From NCBI GenBank assembly GCA_029582155.1, contig CM055901.1, forward strand, positions 48,605,228 through 48,669,227: a DNA stretch of 64,000 nucleotides, given 5' to 3'. The notes under the pieces were generated by a model. It made no database searches. It was given only the letters and a program-made list of their open reading frames with translations, and was not told the origin of the DNA. The position numbers and the translations under genes were made by a program. Positions 36,746 to 48,100 of the stretch are shown piece by piece; position 1 is the first letter of the stretch; every line of letters starts with the position of its first letter. This DNA comes from Panopea generosa (lineage: Eukaryota; Mollusca; Bivalvia; Adapedonta; Hiatellidae).

Positions 36746-37540
36746 AACCATTTGATAGGTACTGTTGGAAAAATATTGATATGGACTCTGTATTGTATGC
36801 AGGAGATTATTTATACAGATACACAAAAGAAATATCAAACACATCACATTCTTTTCTAAATCCCGATGAATTGCCTTCTTACTTAACATATCAGAAATCC
36901 AATTTCCCGTACCTACATTTTCGAATTAACACAAGCAGAAGCCTTTTCTCAGGCCTTTGAGACCTTTGATTTTTGTTTATTTTTGTTTTCAGTAAAACTA
37001 TCATTCTGTAAATGTAAAATGTATTCTGTAAACTAATCACCATCAACTAAAAAAAGTTTACATTATTGACCTTGACTTATTTAATGGACTTATATTATCT
37101 AGTTAAAGTTTTATATTTAGCTCACTTTTTTATCTGTTTCTGAACTACTTGCATTATAATGACTTAACTTCATAAACACATTCATAAGTGGACTTTGATA
37201 AAGACAAGTGTCTGCACCCCTTTTTGGTGCTCTTGTATAATATTGCAATAGTCTCATGGAAAATGGAATATATCCATGGAAAATCATTTCAACATGATGA
37301 TGTATAGGTTAGAAGTCACGTCAGTTAATCTACTTTCTCATTTAAGAGCAATTTGATTGGCTGAGGAAGTAGGTCAACATCTACTGATGGTCTTTACATT
37401 CTATATAAATGGAATGTGCTATTTTGAAAAAATCTTCAGTGATTTTATTGGCTGAGAAAGAAGGACAACATCTAAATGGTGTTGTAACATGACATGGTGG
37501 AAATATATCCATGGCATGATCGATAGAGTGTTGTAACATG
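36746..37540. other. Non-coding stretch with decayed repeat fragments
   Basis: Fragments of a dispersed repeat, TTGGCTGAGGAAGTAGGTCA at 37357 and TTGGCTGAGAAAGAAGGACA at 37450, also seen near 53456. A stray diverged copy of the following 81 bp unit is at 37252-37300. Confidence 0.55.
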
Positions 37541-38290
37541 AATTGGTGTCGTGAAAGTCCCATTGGAAAGCATCTCAACATGATATGGTGTTGTAACCTG
37601 ACTTGGTGTTGCAATAGTCCCATGGAAAATGGAAATATATCCATGGGAAAGCATCTCAACATGATATGGTGTTGTAACCTGACTTGGTGTTGCAATAGTC
37701 TCATGGAAAATGGAAATATATCCATGGGAAAGCATCTCAACATGATATGGTGTTGTAACCTGACTTGGTGTTGCAATAGTCCCATGGAAAATGGAAATAT
37801 ATCCATGGGAAAGCATCTCAACATGATATGGTGTTGTAATCTGACTTGGTGTTGCAAAAGTCCCATGGAAAATGGAAATATATCCATGGGAAAGCATCTC
37901 AACATGATATGGTGTTGTAACCTGACTTGGTGTTGCAATAGTCCCATGGAAAATGGAAATATATCCATGGGAAAGCATCTAAACATGATATGGTGTTGTA
38001 ACCTGACTTGGTGTTGCAATAGTCCCATGGAAAAGGAAATATATCAATGGGAAAGCATCTCAACATGATATGGTGTTGTAACCTGACTTGGTGTTGCAAA
38101 AGTTCCATGGAAAATGGAAATATATCCATGGGAAAGCATCTCAACATGATATGGTGTTGTAACATGACTTTGTGTTGCAATAGTCCCATACAAAATGGAA
38201 ATATATTCATGGAAAAGCATCTCAACATGATTTAGTGTTGTAACATGACTTGGTGTTGCAATGGTCAAATGGAAAATGGAAATGGTCAAA
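37541..38290. repeat. 81 bp minisatellite (CCATGGAAAATGG type), ~9 copies
   Basis: The unit contains GAAAGCATCTCAACATGATA, TGGTGTTGTAACCTGACTTG and GTTGCAATAGTCCCATGGAA then AATGGAAATATATCCATGG. Spacing is 81 bp (27 codons), so long open frames run through on both strands; their perfect repetition and presence on both strands argue against coding. Decayed units continue to about 38570. Confidence 0.95.
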
Positions 38291-38684
38291 TAAGTTAAAG
38301 CAAATTTTATAACTATGGGAAAACATCTCAAAATGACAAAATATTGTAATATGTTATGGAAATTATAGGAGACAGTCTAGAAATTACAATTTTTCGTTAT
38401 GATGTCATGAAAACCTTGTATATCCATGAGAAACCATCTCAAAATGACAAGAAGTTGTAAAGTACCATGGAAAAAGTTCCATACAAAACAATCCAAATAA
38501 TAAGTTGTATAATGTTTTGTAATGTCATGGAAATATTTCTGTCGGGAACCATCTCTGCATGACACAGTTTGGTCTTATCACAACAATGTCATAATACAGA
38601 AAAGAAAATGCAGTTTCAAATCCAATGTCTGCCATCTTCTGGTTCAGGTTTGTTATATACCCTGATGTAATAGATTGGAGTTTC
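38291..38684. other. Decayed flank of the 81 bp array
   Basis: Recognisable remnants (ACCATCTCAAAATGACAA, ACCATGGAAAAAG, TGTAATGTCATGGAAAT) of the array unit with growing divergence; no gene. Confidence 0.5.
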
Positions 38685-38880
38685 CTTGGGTCCTCAGTGG
38701 ACGTGTGGTGTGGCCTTAGGCACCTTACCTCTCACCGCTAATTTCGTAGGTTGCAGTCCTACTCGCTCCAAAAACCTTATGTGAGAAAGTTTAACAGTTC
38801 CTTGAGGTCTTCCTCCACCAATAAAAGTGAATATTCCATAATATATAATCTAAAATGTGTTTAAATGAATCCCTTTCAAA
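38685..38880 (+). mobile_element. SINE family B, copy 2
   Basis: The head has CACCTTACCTCTCACCGCTA and CGTAGGTTGCAGTCC (B-box like), then GAGAAAGTTTAACAGTTCC, a deletion relative to copy 1, GAGGTCTTCCTCCACCA and a TAAAATGTGTTTAAATGAA-type 3' end followed by A-rich sequence. No clear target duplication seen. Confidence 0.75.
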
Positions 38881-39109
38881 AAATGAAAAAAAGGAATTAC
38901 CTGTCTGTCCCACACACAAATCCTAGCACTTTAATGCTGTTGCCAAATTGTGACTTCATAAGTTCACTTTCCAATGGTGTAACTGACCAATCCAGCATGC
39001 CCTTACCTCAGTGTTATGTAACGGTCCCTAAAGAGGAGATATAGAACTGTTTCTGCAATTTAAATCTGATGTCATCTGTTTAGCTTTGTTAAATTCATTA
39101 ATGTTGTAC

Positions 39110-39425
39110 TTGTTGTATGGTGTTTAGCATAATTTTCAGCAATTTCTCAGTCATATCTGGACAGTGTCTACTTAGGACAGTATTGTAAAGGCTGCTACAC
39201 TGGGGTATCATGCTGCAGACACATGGTACGACATCCCACCCAGTCACGTTATACTGACACTGGGCAGATCTAGAAATACTCTGTAAATGCTGTGTGCCAA
39301 GCGAGGAAGCTTGTTGTCACTTTTCTCAAGTCTTGAGTACAACCTGGCTGGGGACCAAACCAATACATACCACATGCAAGACGAACACTACCGCTAGATC
39401 AATGCTGCAACATGCTTCATGTGTG
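39110..39425 (-). mobile_element. SINE family D, copy 2, with a single 70 bp monomer
   Basis: Reading the plus strand: TTGTATGGTGTTTAGCATAA, then one monomer (about 39164-39233, holding ACAGTATTGTAAAGGCTGCT and ACTGGGGTATCATGCTGCAG), CCCAGTCACGTTATACTGAC, GCCAAGCGAGGAAGCTTGTT, and at the right end the tRNA-like head on the minus strand (GGTTTGGTCCCC as B-box; TAGCGGTAGTGTTCG as A-box region). This copy shows the ancestral, unexpanded state of the array at 24773-30302. Confidence 0.75.
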
Positions 39426-40556
39426 CGGTGATCAAATAAGAGATGTTATGCCAACCTTGTCAGCAAACTAACTAAGGCTTTTTCTAAGATAATTACCATT
39501 GTTTATATGACAGAAGAATGACTGGTCGAGGTTTCATCTTGCCATATGAAACTAATTTCTGTAACTTCTTATGAATGGAACTATGAATCTTGAAAATACA
39601 TGTACCATCATTTTCATAAAGTAGGAAAGGTTTGACTATGATGTCTTATTATACATGAAGATCCGTTTATGTTTTCAATCCAGTGTTTATCCATGATTTG
39701 TCTAGACACTGTTATACTTGGAAATTATTAGTACAGCAAAACTTGTTCAATAGGCAAGCCTTTATGATATAGCTTCTGGAACTACTTTCTCATGTTTTTG
39801 GTATGACACAGGTAGGGATAAAACATACAACTACAAGGACTCGGTAGTTTAACTAAAAGTGTTAGAGGCTGATTTTGGTCTAATGTTGTGATGTGTGTGT
39901 TCAAGGAGATAAAGGAGATAGGAAAATTATATAAATCCCACATCTGTGTCATAATTAGGTAATTCAGTATTTATCTTGCAGTTGAGATATAGATTGAGTG
40001 GTCTGTCTGGCCGTGCATACCACATGATAACCCTATCTTGTCATATCAGTCATTGTCATCAATTGTAAGATTTTAATTGAATCTTTGTTTTGTGACTCAT
40101 TGTCACAGACATGTCAGTTACTAATAAAAACCATCCCTGCCAACCAGGAAGGACAACAGAGAAGGGACTGTCACTGATATGTCTGTTTACTGATAGAAAC
40201 CATCCCTGCCAGCTACCAAGGGAACGGACTGGACAAGTAAAGCTGCTTATGCCGTCAGTAGATGGCCGCTGACTATTGAACTTTGAGTCAGATTATTAGA
40301 GCACTTTTATTCAAGGCCTGGATGTTGTTGTTTTAAACTTTGCGTTGTGAATTATAAATAAGAAAGACAACACTCCCAGTCACATAATAGAAAATGAAAT
40401 ATACCTTAATGCATTATCATGCTCAGATCACATTAAAACCTCGACATACACCAATTATTTTATACATAATTTTTATTATGAAAATATAAAATTAAAACAC
40501 CTTGGTATATATACAGACAATCAAGTTCATAATTGATTTGGAAAGGATTGCTTACT
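39426..40556. other. Non-coding stretch
   Basis: No gene seen. A ~69 bp direct duplication is at 40105-40240: ACCATCCCTGCCA occurs at 40130 and 40199, each preceded by an ATGTCAGTTACT / ATGTCTGTTTACT segment. Confidence 0.55.
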
Positions 40557-40670
40557 GTCAAGCGAGGAAGCTTCTTGTCTTTGGTTATAATGACCCGGTT
40601 TGGGATCGAAGCCATGACCTACCAGATGTGCCGGGGATGATCTACCCCTAGACCATCACTGCTGTCTTTT
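40557..40670 (-). repeat. SINE family D, head-only fragment (copy 3)
   Basis: Contains TGTCAAGCGAGGAAGCTTCT, a TATAATGACCCGGTTTGGGA segment and CTACCCCTAGACCATCACTG, corresponding to the head half of family D. The 3' half, including the 70 bp monomer region, is absent. Confidence 0.6.
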
Positions 40671-41202
40671 TTCTATATGACAACAAAAATAACAAAGGAT
40701 CAAAGATTTTTTTGGACAAAATTGATTTGAGACATAATTATTTGATTTTTGAAAAGAATTTAAACTCATTTAATCATTTTTAATAAAAATCCCATTGATG
40801 GATAATAATGTTTTATCACGATTATTTGAAATCTTTCTTTATGCATATCTCTCATCATTTCTTTCATTTATTTATTTGAAAATAGTTTGAAGCTATCTTA
40901 AACAGCCAGTCAAGAGAGGAACAAAACTGGCTATTTAAGACAGGTTGTTGTTTAATACAGGTAATTTTTTTCTTGCAAGCATATAAATGGAAAATCCCAA
41001 ATGTGACTGCTGAAGACAAGTGGCTGCTTAATAGAGGTGACTGCTTATGCAAGTTTAACTGTACTTTTAACCATATTTATTTAAAATATTATTGTCAGCA
41101 TCACTTTCATTAACCTATGCGCACACCACATGACCTTTTTATGTGTTGATGTGATGTAAAAACTCCATTCATTCATCCATTCAGTAAATTCTATATTCAA
41201 TG
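40671..41202. other. AT-rich non-coding stretch
   Basis: No gene or clear repeat seen. Confidence 0.5.
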
Positions 41203-41430
41203 TTCATAATGGGCGCTGTCTTAAGATCACTTCTCATCGCTAAGGTTGTAGGTTCACGTTCCGCTCGCTCCAAAATCTTATGTGCGAAAGTTTGCCAGTT
41301 ACTTGTGGAAAGACGGTGGTTCTACTCGGTCGGACTCAATCTGAGGTCTTCATCCACCAGTAAAGCAGGATATGCCATAAATAACCTGAAATGTGTTGAA
41401 AATGGTGTTAAAACCCATTAAAAAAACAAC
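41203..41430 (+). mobile_element. SINE family B, copy 3
   Basis: Starts inside the head (GGGCGCTGTCTTAAGATCAC, GGTTGTAGGTTCACGTTCC). It continues with AAAGTTTGCCAGTTACTTGT, GAGGTCTTCATCCACCAGTA and the 3' end TTGAAAATGGTGTTAAAACC followed by an A-rich tail. It is 5' truncated relative to the copy at 59063. Confidence 0.75.
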
Positions 41431-41579
41431 AAATAATGGATCTTATACTCAGTGGCGTCACTCACAAATCAGCATCTGATAACAAGGTTTAGGGAAAAAA
41501 TTGGGGGCAATCACAAACAAATGCTGATCAAATCAATTATTATAGTAGTTTGATGTGTTTGAAAGGTAGATAAAAGTTG

Positions 41580-41823
41580 TTGTTGTATGGTGTTAAGCAT
41601 CGCTTTCAAAAATGCCGCAGACACGTGGTATGATATCCCACCCAGTCACATTATACTGACACTGGGCTGACAAGACCTATAATTGTCCTCTAAATGCTGA
41701 GTGCCAAGCGAGGAAGCTTCTAGTACCATTTTTAAAGTTTTGGTATGACCCTGCCAGGGATTGAACCCACGACCTTCCGCATGTGAGGCTGGCGCTCTAC
41801 CACTTGAACACGCTGCGGTCTTG
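41580..41823 (-). mobile_element. SINE family D, copy 4 (best preserved head)
   Basis: On the minus strand the head is clearly tRNA-like: CAAGTGGTAGAGCGCCAGCC (A-box region) and CGTGGGTTCAATCCCTGGCA (B-box) about 33 bp later. The body has the complement of CCCAGTCACATTATACTGAC, and the 3' end the complement of GTATGGTGTTAAGCAT. Most of the 70 bp monomer is deleted in this copy (only CCGCAGACACGTGGTATGAT remains). Confidence 0.85.
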
Positions 41824-42044
41824 TAAATAAAAGTAAAACAAATAAAGGACAGACAGACTGACAAACATATAATTATTATCAGTAAGCATTGTAGAAATAG
41901 TATTTTCTGTGTGATCTTAGTGAAACAGGGTTTCCGATGTTATATTTTGGCCTATATTAGAGGATAGTTCTAGGTCTGGTCGACCCAGTTCATCAATGGT
42001 CCATTTTGAGCTTGACTATTTGAAAAATAAAGAGATTCTACTCC

Positions 42045-42900
42045 CCTGGATGTGAGATAACTCTTGCTTGTAAATAATGCAAATTATTGCCCTTGTTTGA
42101 CTTAGAAATTATGGTAAAGTTTTGCGTGCAAGTACTATCAAGTCCATATCTCAGCAACTATTTAATGTATTTGATGGAAACTTCACACAATACTTTCCAG
42201 TCATCAAACCTACTACAATAATTAATTTAGATAACTCATGGATGACTATAATACAAAATTATTGCCCTTGTTTGACTTAAAAATTCTGGTTAAAGTTTTG
42301 CGTGCAAGTACCATCAAGTCAATATCTCATCAACCACTCAATGTATTTGATTTAAACTTCAGACAAGACATTCCAGTTACAATATTACTATTACAATAAG
42401 TGTTAGATAACTCTTGCTTGAATATATTGTAATTATTGCCCTTGTTTGACTTAGAAATTCTAGTTAAGGCTTTGCATGCAAGTACCATCAAGTCCCTTTC
42501 TCAGTAAACATTCCATGTGTTGGATTTAAACTAAATACAAGAATTTCCAGTTATCAAATCTACTAAAATAACCAAGTTAGATAACTCTTGTATGAATATA
42601 ATGAAAATAATGGCCCTTCTTTTAACTTGGATTTTGATTGTTTTGCATGCAAGTACCATCAAGTCCATATCACAACAACCACTCAATGTATTTGATTGAA
42701 ACTTTACAAATGGCTTTGCCAATTAAATAATCAAGTGGGATAACTCTTGCCAGATATTTTTTTGCAAATTATGGCCTTTGTTTGACTTAGAAATTCTATA
42801 ACCCAGCAGCCACTGCATGTATTGCATTGAAACTTCATACAAAGTATTGCAGTTATAAGACCTATTCAATTTAGTAAGTAAGATAAGTCTTGTTTGCTTG
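42045..42900 (+). repeat. Five tandem ~175 bp modules (TTATTGCCCTTG type)
   Basis: Each module holds GATAACTCTTGCTTG, AATTATTGCCCTTGTTTGAC, TTAGAAATTCTGGTTAAAGT, GCGTGCAAGTACCATCAAGT and an AATGTATTTGATTGAAACTT-type segment. The CCCTTG landmark recurs near 42090, 42265, 42439, 42613 and 42772. Modules are 70-85% alike by eye, so the tandem is old. Confidence 0.8.
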
Positions 42901-44206
42901 GATTTATAATCAGTCTCAATCCAATTGGTACTTTTGTGACAATATTTGAATAGTTGAGCGTGCTGTCTTATAGGCAGCTCTTGATTTCATGGCTTTCGAT
43001 CACAAATGTTTTCAATGTCGCAATAGTTCAATGTATATTGCTCTACTTCCTCCTGTTGTAAACATGGCGCTATGGCATAATTGCTGATATGAACAAGGAA
43101 GTAAAATTTTATTGTAATATAAACTAGTCAATAACACATTCTTTCAATAACAAATATGAATTCATTAGACCAGCTAATATACTGTGAATGACACAATGTC
43201 ATGTGCATATGATAAACAACGTCATGTGCATATAATTTATCAATAACACACTACTGTGTCTGATGTTGTCAGTCTATAGTCTGTTTCAATACAGTTTATA
43301 CCCAGCCAGTACGCCAAAAGCACAGAGATGTAGGTTCCTTTTTGTAGAGTTGTATGATTTTTATGTATATTACGTATATTATGCGAGTGAGTGACGCAAC
43401 ATGTGCAGAATTAGCTGATATGTGGAATGCCCAGATACAGATGTTTGTGGAACCAACTGTTGTGAAGTGGATTATTCTCCGAGCCTGTAACAATTATAAA
43501 TTCAAACCATTTCATACAATTTTGTCAATTTTACAATGTTCTGGTAAAGGTCTCAAATCATTGTGATAACTCTGGTATATACAAACACTATGACAACCTC
43601 ACTTGTGGAAATATTTCACCAGTATTAAAAGACATTACAGACATGTGTCATACTATTCCTCAGTGTTGTTTACCACCATGTATACAATTTTCAGGGCGTA
43701 TGTTAGTGCCAAAGCTGATATTTTTTAGCACAATTTATGGAGCAAAAATCTAAAATAAAATTATGTTGAACAGTTGTTTTATGTGGTAATGAAAATACAA
43801 TATTTTTTAGTCGGTTGAATACTCTCAGAAAAAATCACAAAAACATAATTTTTATGGGGAGAGTGCAGTGCTAAACTTTGATGGAAGAAAATGCCTATAT
43901 TAAGAAGGGTTGAAAGTTTTAACACAGTATTTTATGCCTATCAGAAGTTATTGCATAATATCTAAATGTTTGCAGTTTTGTTAACACTAAATTTGCCTAT
44001 TTGCTGTAAAATTTGTTTTACTTGACAGATCTTAGGGGTTAAAACATTTCTATATTCACCACTAAAAATGATTGATCTCTTGATATATAATTTATATACT
44101 GTGGTGCGATGTTAACAATTGCCACAATGTACACGTATATATATACCACTGAAATTGTATTTTTAAAAGCCAATTTACCTTTGCTTGAAACATGTGCCAC
44201 AATTTT
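42901..44206. other. AT-rich non-coding stretch
   Basis: No supportable gene. The open frame around 43378-43566 (+) has somewhat protein-like composition (RVSDATCAELADMWNAQIQM) but no splice or promoter context, an overlapping frame on the other strand and no recognisable family. A CGTCATGTGCATATAAT-type duplication is at 43195-43240. Confidence 0.5.
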
Positions 44207-45110
44207 TAGCTCACCTGAGCCAAGGGCTCACAGGTTAGCTTTTGTGATCGCCTGGTGTCCGTCGTCTGTCTTCCGTTGTTAACTTTTAGTTTCTAATAAC
44301 TTCTCTTCTGAAATCACTAGGCCAATTTTTATATAACTTCACAGAAATGTTCCTTGGGTGACCCTCTACCAAGTTTATTTAAGCCATCTTGATTTGTCAA
44401 AAAACATGGCGCCAGGGGGCGAGGCAAGTTTAATTAGTAAAAACTGAAAAAAATCTTTTTGTCAGAAATTACAGGCTTGATTTTAAAACAATTTCAATGA
44501 AATGTTCCTTGGGTGACCCTCTACCGAGTTTGTTCAAGCCATCTTGATTCGTCAAAATACATGGCTGCCAGGGGGCGGCAAAGTTTAATTAATAAAAACT
44601 TAAAAAAGCTTCTTGTCAGAAACAACAGGCTCGATTTTAAAATAATTTCAATGAAATGTTCCTTGGGTGACCCTTCACCAAGTTTGTTCAAACCGTAGAG
44701 ATTCATAAAAAACATGGGGGCATGGAGGTTGGGTTAGTTTACTTTATAAGCTTAAGTAAAATCTTAAAAAATCTTCTTGTCAGAAACCACCAGATAGATT
44801 TTAAAACAATTTCGCAGAAATGTTCCTTGGGTGACCCTTTACCAAGTTTGTTCAAGCCGTTGTGATTTGTTAAAAAACATGACCGCCACAGAGAAGAGAG
44901 GTGCTAGTTTACTGTATGGGCAGCTATAGTAAAAACTTCCAAAAGCCTTCTTGTCAGAATCTACAGACCTGATTTCGATGTTATTTCACTGACATTTACC
45001 ATTGGTGAACCTTTACAAAGTTTGAACTCACATGTATTATATAATCTACTTAAGTTGGGTGACTCAAGGTCAGTCAGGTGAGCTATATAGGGCCATCTTG
45101 GCCCTTTTGA
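44207..45110 (+). mobile_element. AGCTCACCTGAGC-headed non-autonomous element with ~157 bp modules
   Basis: Begins TAGCTCACCTGAGCCAAGGG and ends with GTCAGGTGAGCTATATAGGG followed by a GGGCCATCTTGGCCC hairpin, so AGCTCACCTGA is inverted at the two ends. Inside are about five tandem ~157 bp modules with AATGTTCCTTGGGTGACCCT, ACCAAGTTTGTTCAAGCC and an AAAACATGGC segment (near 44346, 44501, 44657, 44818, and a decayed one near 44990). No coding capacity. The hairpin near the 3' end is reminiscent of Helitron-like elements, but the required terminal bases are not demonstrated. Confidence 0.65.
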
Positions 45111-45173
45111 TTTAATTTAGCTTGTCTGAGTAGAGCCAAAAGGTTGTGAATTGCTCAAGGCCATCTGGTTGAG

Positions 45174-48100
45174 CAACCCACAACCTCTGGCACAAGCAGC
45201 TGACACTATCCACTGTACTACCACATATTTAACAGCCACGGTTGAGTCGTGGATCAACCCACAACATCTGGCATAAGGAGCTGATACTATCCACTGTACT
45301 ACCACATATTTAACAATCAAGGTTGAGTTTGGGATCAACCCACAACCTCTGGCACAAGGAGCTGACACTATCCACTGTACTACCACATATTTAAAAGTCA
45401 AGGTTGAGTCTGGGATCAAACCACAACCTCTGGCACAAGGAGCTGACAATATCCACTGTACTACCACATATTTAAAAGTCAAGGTTGAGTCTGGGATCAA
45501 CCCACAACCTCTGGCACAAGGAGCTGACACTATCCACTGTACTACCACATATTTAACAGTCAATGTTTAGTCTGGGATCAACCCACAACCTCTGGCATAA
45601 TTGGCTGACACTATCCACTGTACTGCCACATATTTAACAGTCAATGTTTAGTCTGGGATCAACCCACAACCTATGGCATAAGGAGCTAACACTATCCACT
45701 GTACTACCACATATTTAACAGTCAAGGTTGAGTCTGGGATCAACCCACAACCTCTGGCATAAGGAGCTGACACTATCCACTGTACTTCCACATATTTAAC
45801 AGTCAAGGTTGAGTCTGGGATCAACCCACAACCTATGGCATAAGGAGCTAACACTATCCACTGTACTACCACATATTTAACAGTCAAGGTTGAGTCTGGG
45901 ATCAACCCACAACCTCTGGCACAAGGAGCTGACACTATCCACTGTACTACCACATATTTAACAGTCAAGGTTGAGTCTGGGATCAACCCACAATCTCTGG
46001 CATAAGGAGCTGACACTATCCACTGTACTTCCACATATTTAACAGTCAAGGTTGAGTCTGGGATCAACCCACAACCTCTGGCATAAGGAGCTGACACTAT
46101 CCACTGTACTACCACATATTTAACAGTCAAGGTTGAGTCTGGGATCAACCCACAACCTCTGGCATAAGGAGCTGACACTATCCACTGTACTACCACATAT
46201 TTAACAGTCAAGGTTGAGTCTGGGATCAACCCACAATCTCTGGCATAAGGAGCTGACACTATCCACTGTACTACCACATAATTAACAGTCAAGGTTGAGT
46301 CTAGGATCAACCCACAGCCTCTGGCATAAGGAGCTGACAATATCCACTGTACTACAACATATTTAAAAGTCAAGGTTGAGTCTGGAATCAACCCACAACC
46401 TCTGGCATAAGGAGCTGACACTATCCACTGTACTACCACATATTTAACAGTCAAGGTTTAGTCTGGGATCAACCCACAACCTCTGGCATAAGGAGCTGAC
46501 ACTATCCACTGTACTACCACATACTTAAAAGTCAAGGTTTAGTCTGGGATCAACCCACAACATCTGGTATAAGGAGCTGACACTATCCACTGTACTACCA
46601 CATATTTAACAGTCAAGGTTGAGTCTGGGATCAACCCACAACCTCTGGCATAAGGAGCTGACACTATCCACTGTACTTCCACATATTTAAAAGTCAAGGT
46701 TTAGTCTGGGATCAACCCACAACCTCTGGCACAAGGAGCTGACAATATCCACTGTACTACAACATATTTAAAAGTCAAGGTTGAGTCTGGGATCAACCCA
46801 CAACCTCTGGCATAAGGAGCTGACACTATCCACTGTACTACCACATATTTAACAGTCAAGGTTGAGTCTGGGATCAAACCACAACCTCTGGCATAAGGAG
46901 CTGACACTATCCACTGTACTTCCACATATTTAACAGTCAATGTTGAGTCTGGGATCAACCCACAGCCTCTGGCATAAGGAGCTGACACTATCCACTGTAC
47001 TTCCACATATTTAACAGTCAATGTTGAGTCTGGGATCAAACCACAACCTCTGGCATAAGGAGCTGACACTATCCACTGTACTTCCACATATTTAAAAGTC
47101 AATGTTGAGTCTGGGATCAACCCACAACCTCTGGCATAAGGAGCTGACACTATCCACTGTACTACCACATATTTAACAGTCAAGGTTTAGTCTGGGATCA
47201 ACCCACAACATCTGGTATAAGGAGCTGACAATATCCACTGTACTACCACATATTTAAAAGTCAAGGTTTAGTCTGGGATCAACCCACAACATCTGGCATA
47301 AGGAGCTGACACTATCCACTGTACTACCACATATTTAACAGTCAATGTTGAGTCTGGGATCAACCCACAGCCTCTGGCATAAGGAGCTGACACTATCCAC
47401 TGTACTACAACATATTTAAAAGTCAAGATTGAGTCTGGGATCAACCCACAACCTCTGGCATAAGGAGCTGACACTATCCACTGTACTGCCACATATTTAA
47501 AAGTCAAGGTTTAGTCTGGGATCAACCCACAGCCTCTGGCATAAGGAGCTGACACTATCCACTGTACTACCACATATTTAACAGTCAATGTGGAGTCTGG
47601 GATCAACCCACAGCCTCTGGCATAAGGAGCTGACACTATCCACTGTACTGCCACATATTTAACAGTCAAGGTTGAGTTTGGGATAAACCTACAGCCTCTG
47701 GTATAATGGGCTGACACTATCCACTGTACTTCCACATATTTAACAGTCAAGGTTGAGTCTGGGATCAACCAACAACAGATGGTATAAGGAGCTGACACTA
47801 TCCACTGTACTATCACATATTTAACAGTCAAGGTTGAGTCTGGGATCAACCCACAGCCTCTGGCATAAGGAGCTGACACTATCCACTGTACTACCACATA
47901 ATTAACAGTCAAGGTTGAGTCTGGGATCAACCCACAGCCTCTGGCATAAGGAGCTGACACTATCCACTGTACTTCCACATATTTAACAGTCAAGGTTGAG
48001 TCTGGGATCAACCCACAACCTCTGGCATAAGGAGCTGACACTATCCACTGTACTACCACATATTTAACAGTCAAGGTTTAGTCTGGGATCAACCCACAAC

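Noticed and set aside
41200-41421. 73-codon plus-strand frame
   Set aside because: Lies entirely within SINE B copy 3.
41646-41864. 72-codon minus-strand frame with SSGRAPASHAEGRGFNPWQG
   Set aside because: This is the translated tRNA-like head of SINE D (AAGTGGTAGAGCGCC...GGGTTCAATCCC), a familiar artefact in gene predictions.
43354-43566. 70-codon plus-strand frame with protein-like composition
   Set aside because: Overlaps a minus-strand frame of similar length, has no splice or promoter context and no family I recognise; kept only as a note in the non-coding stretch.
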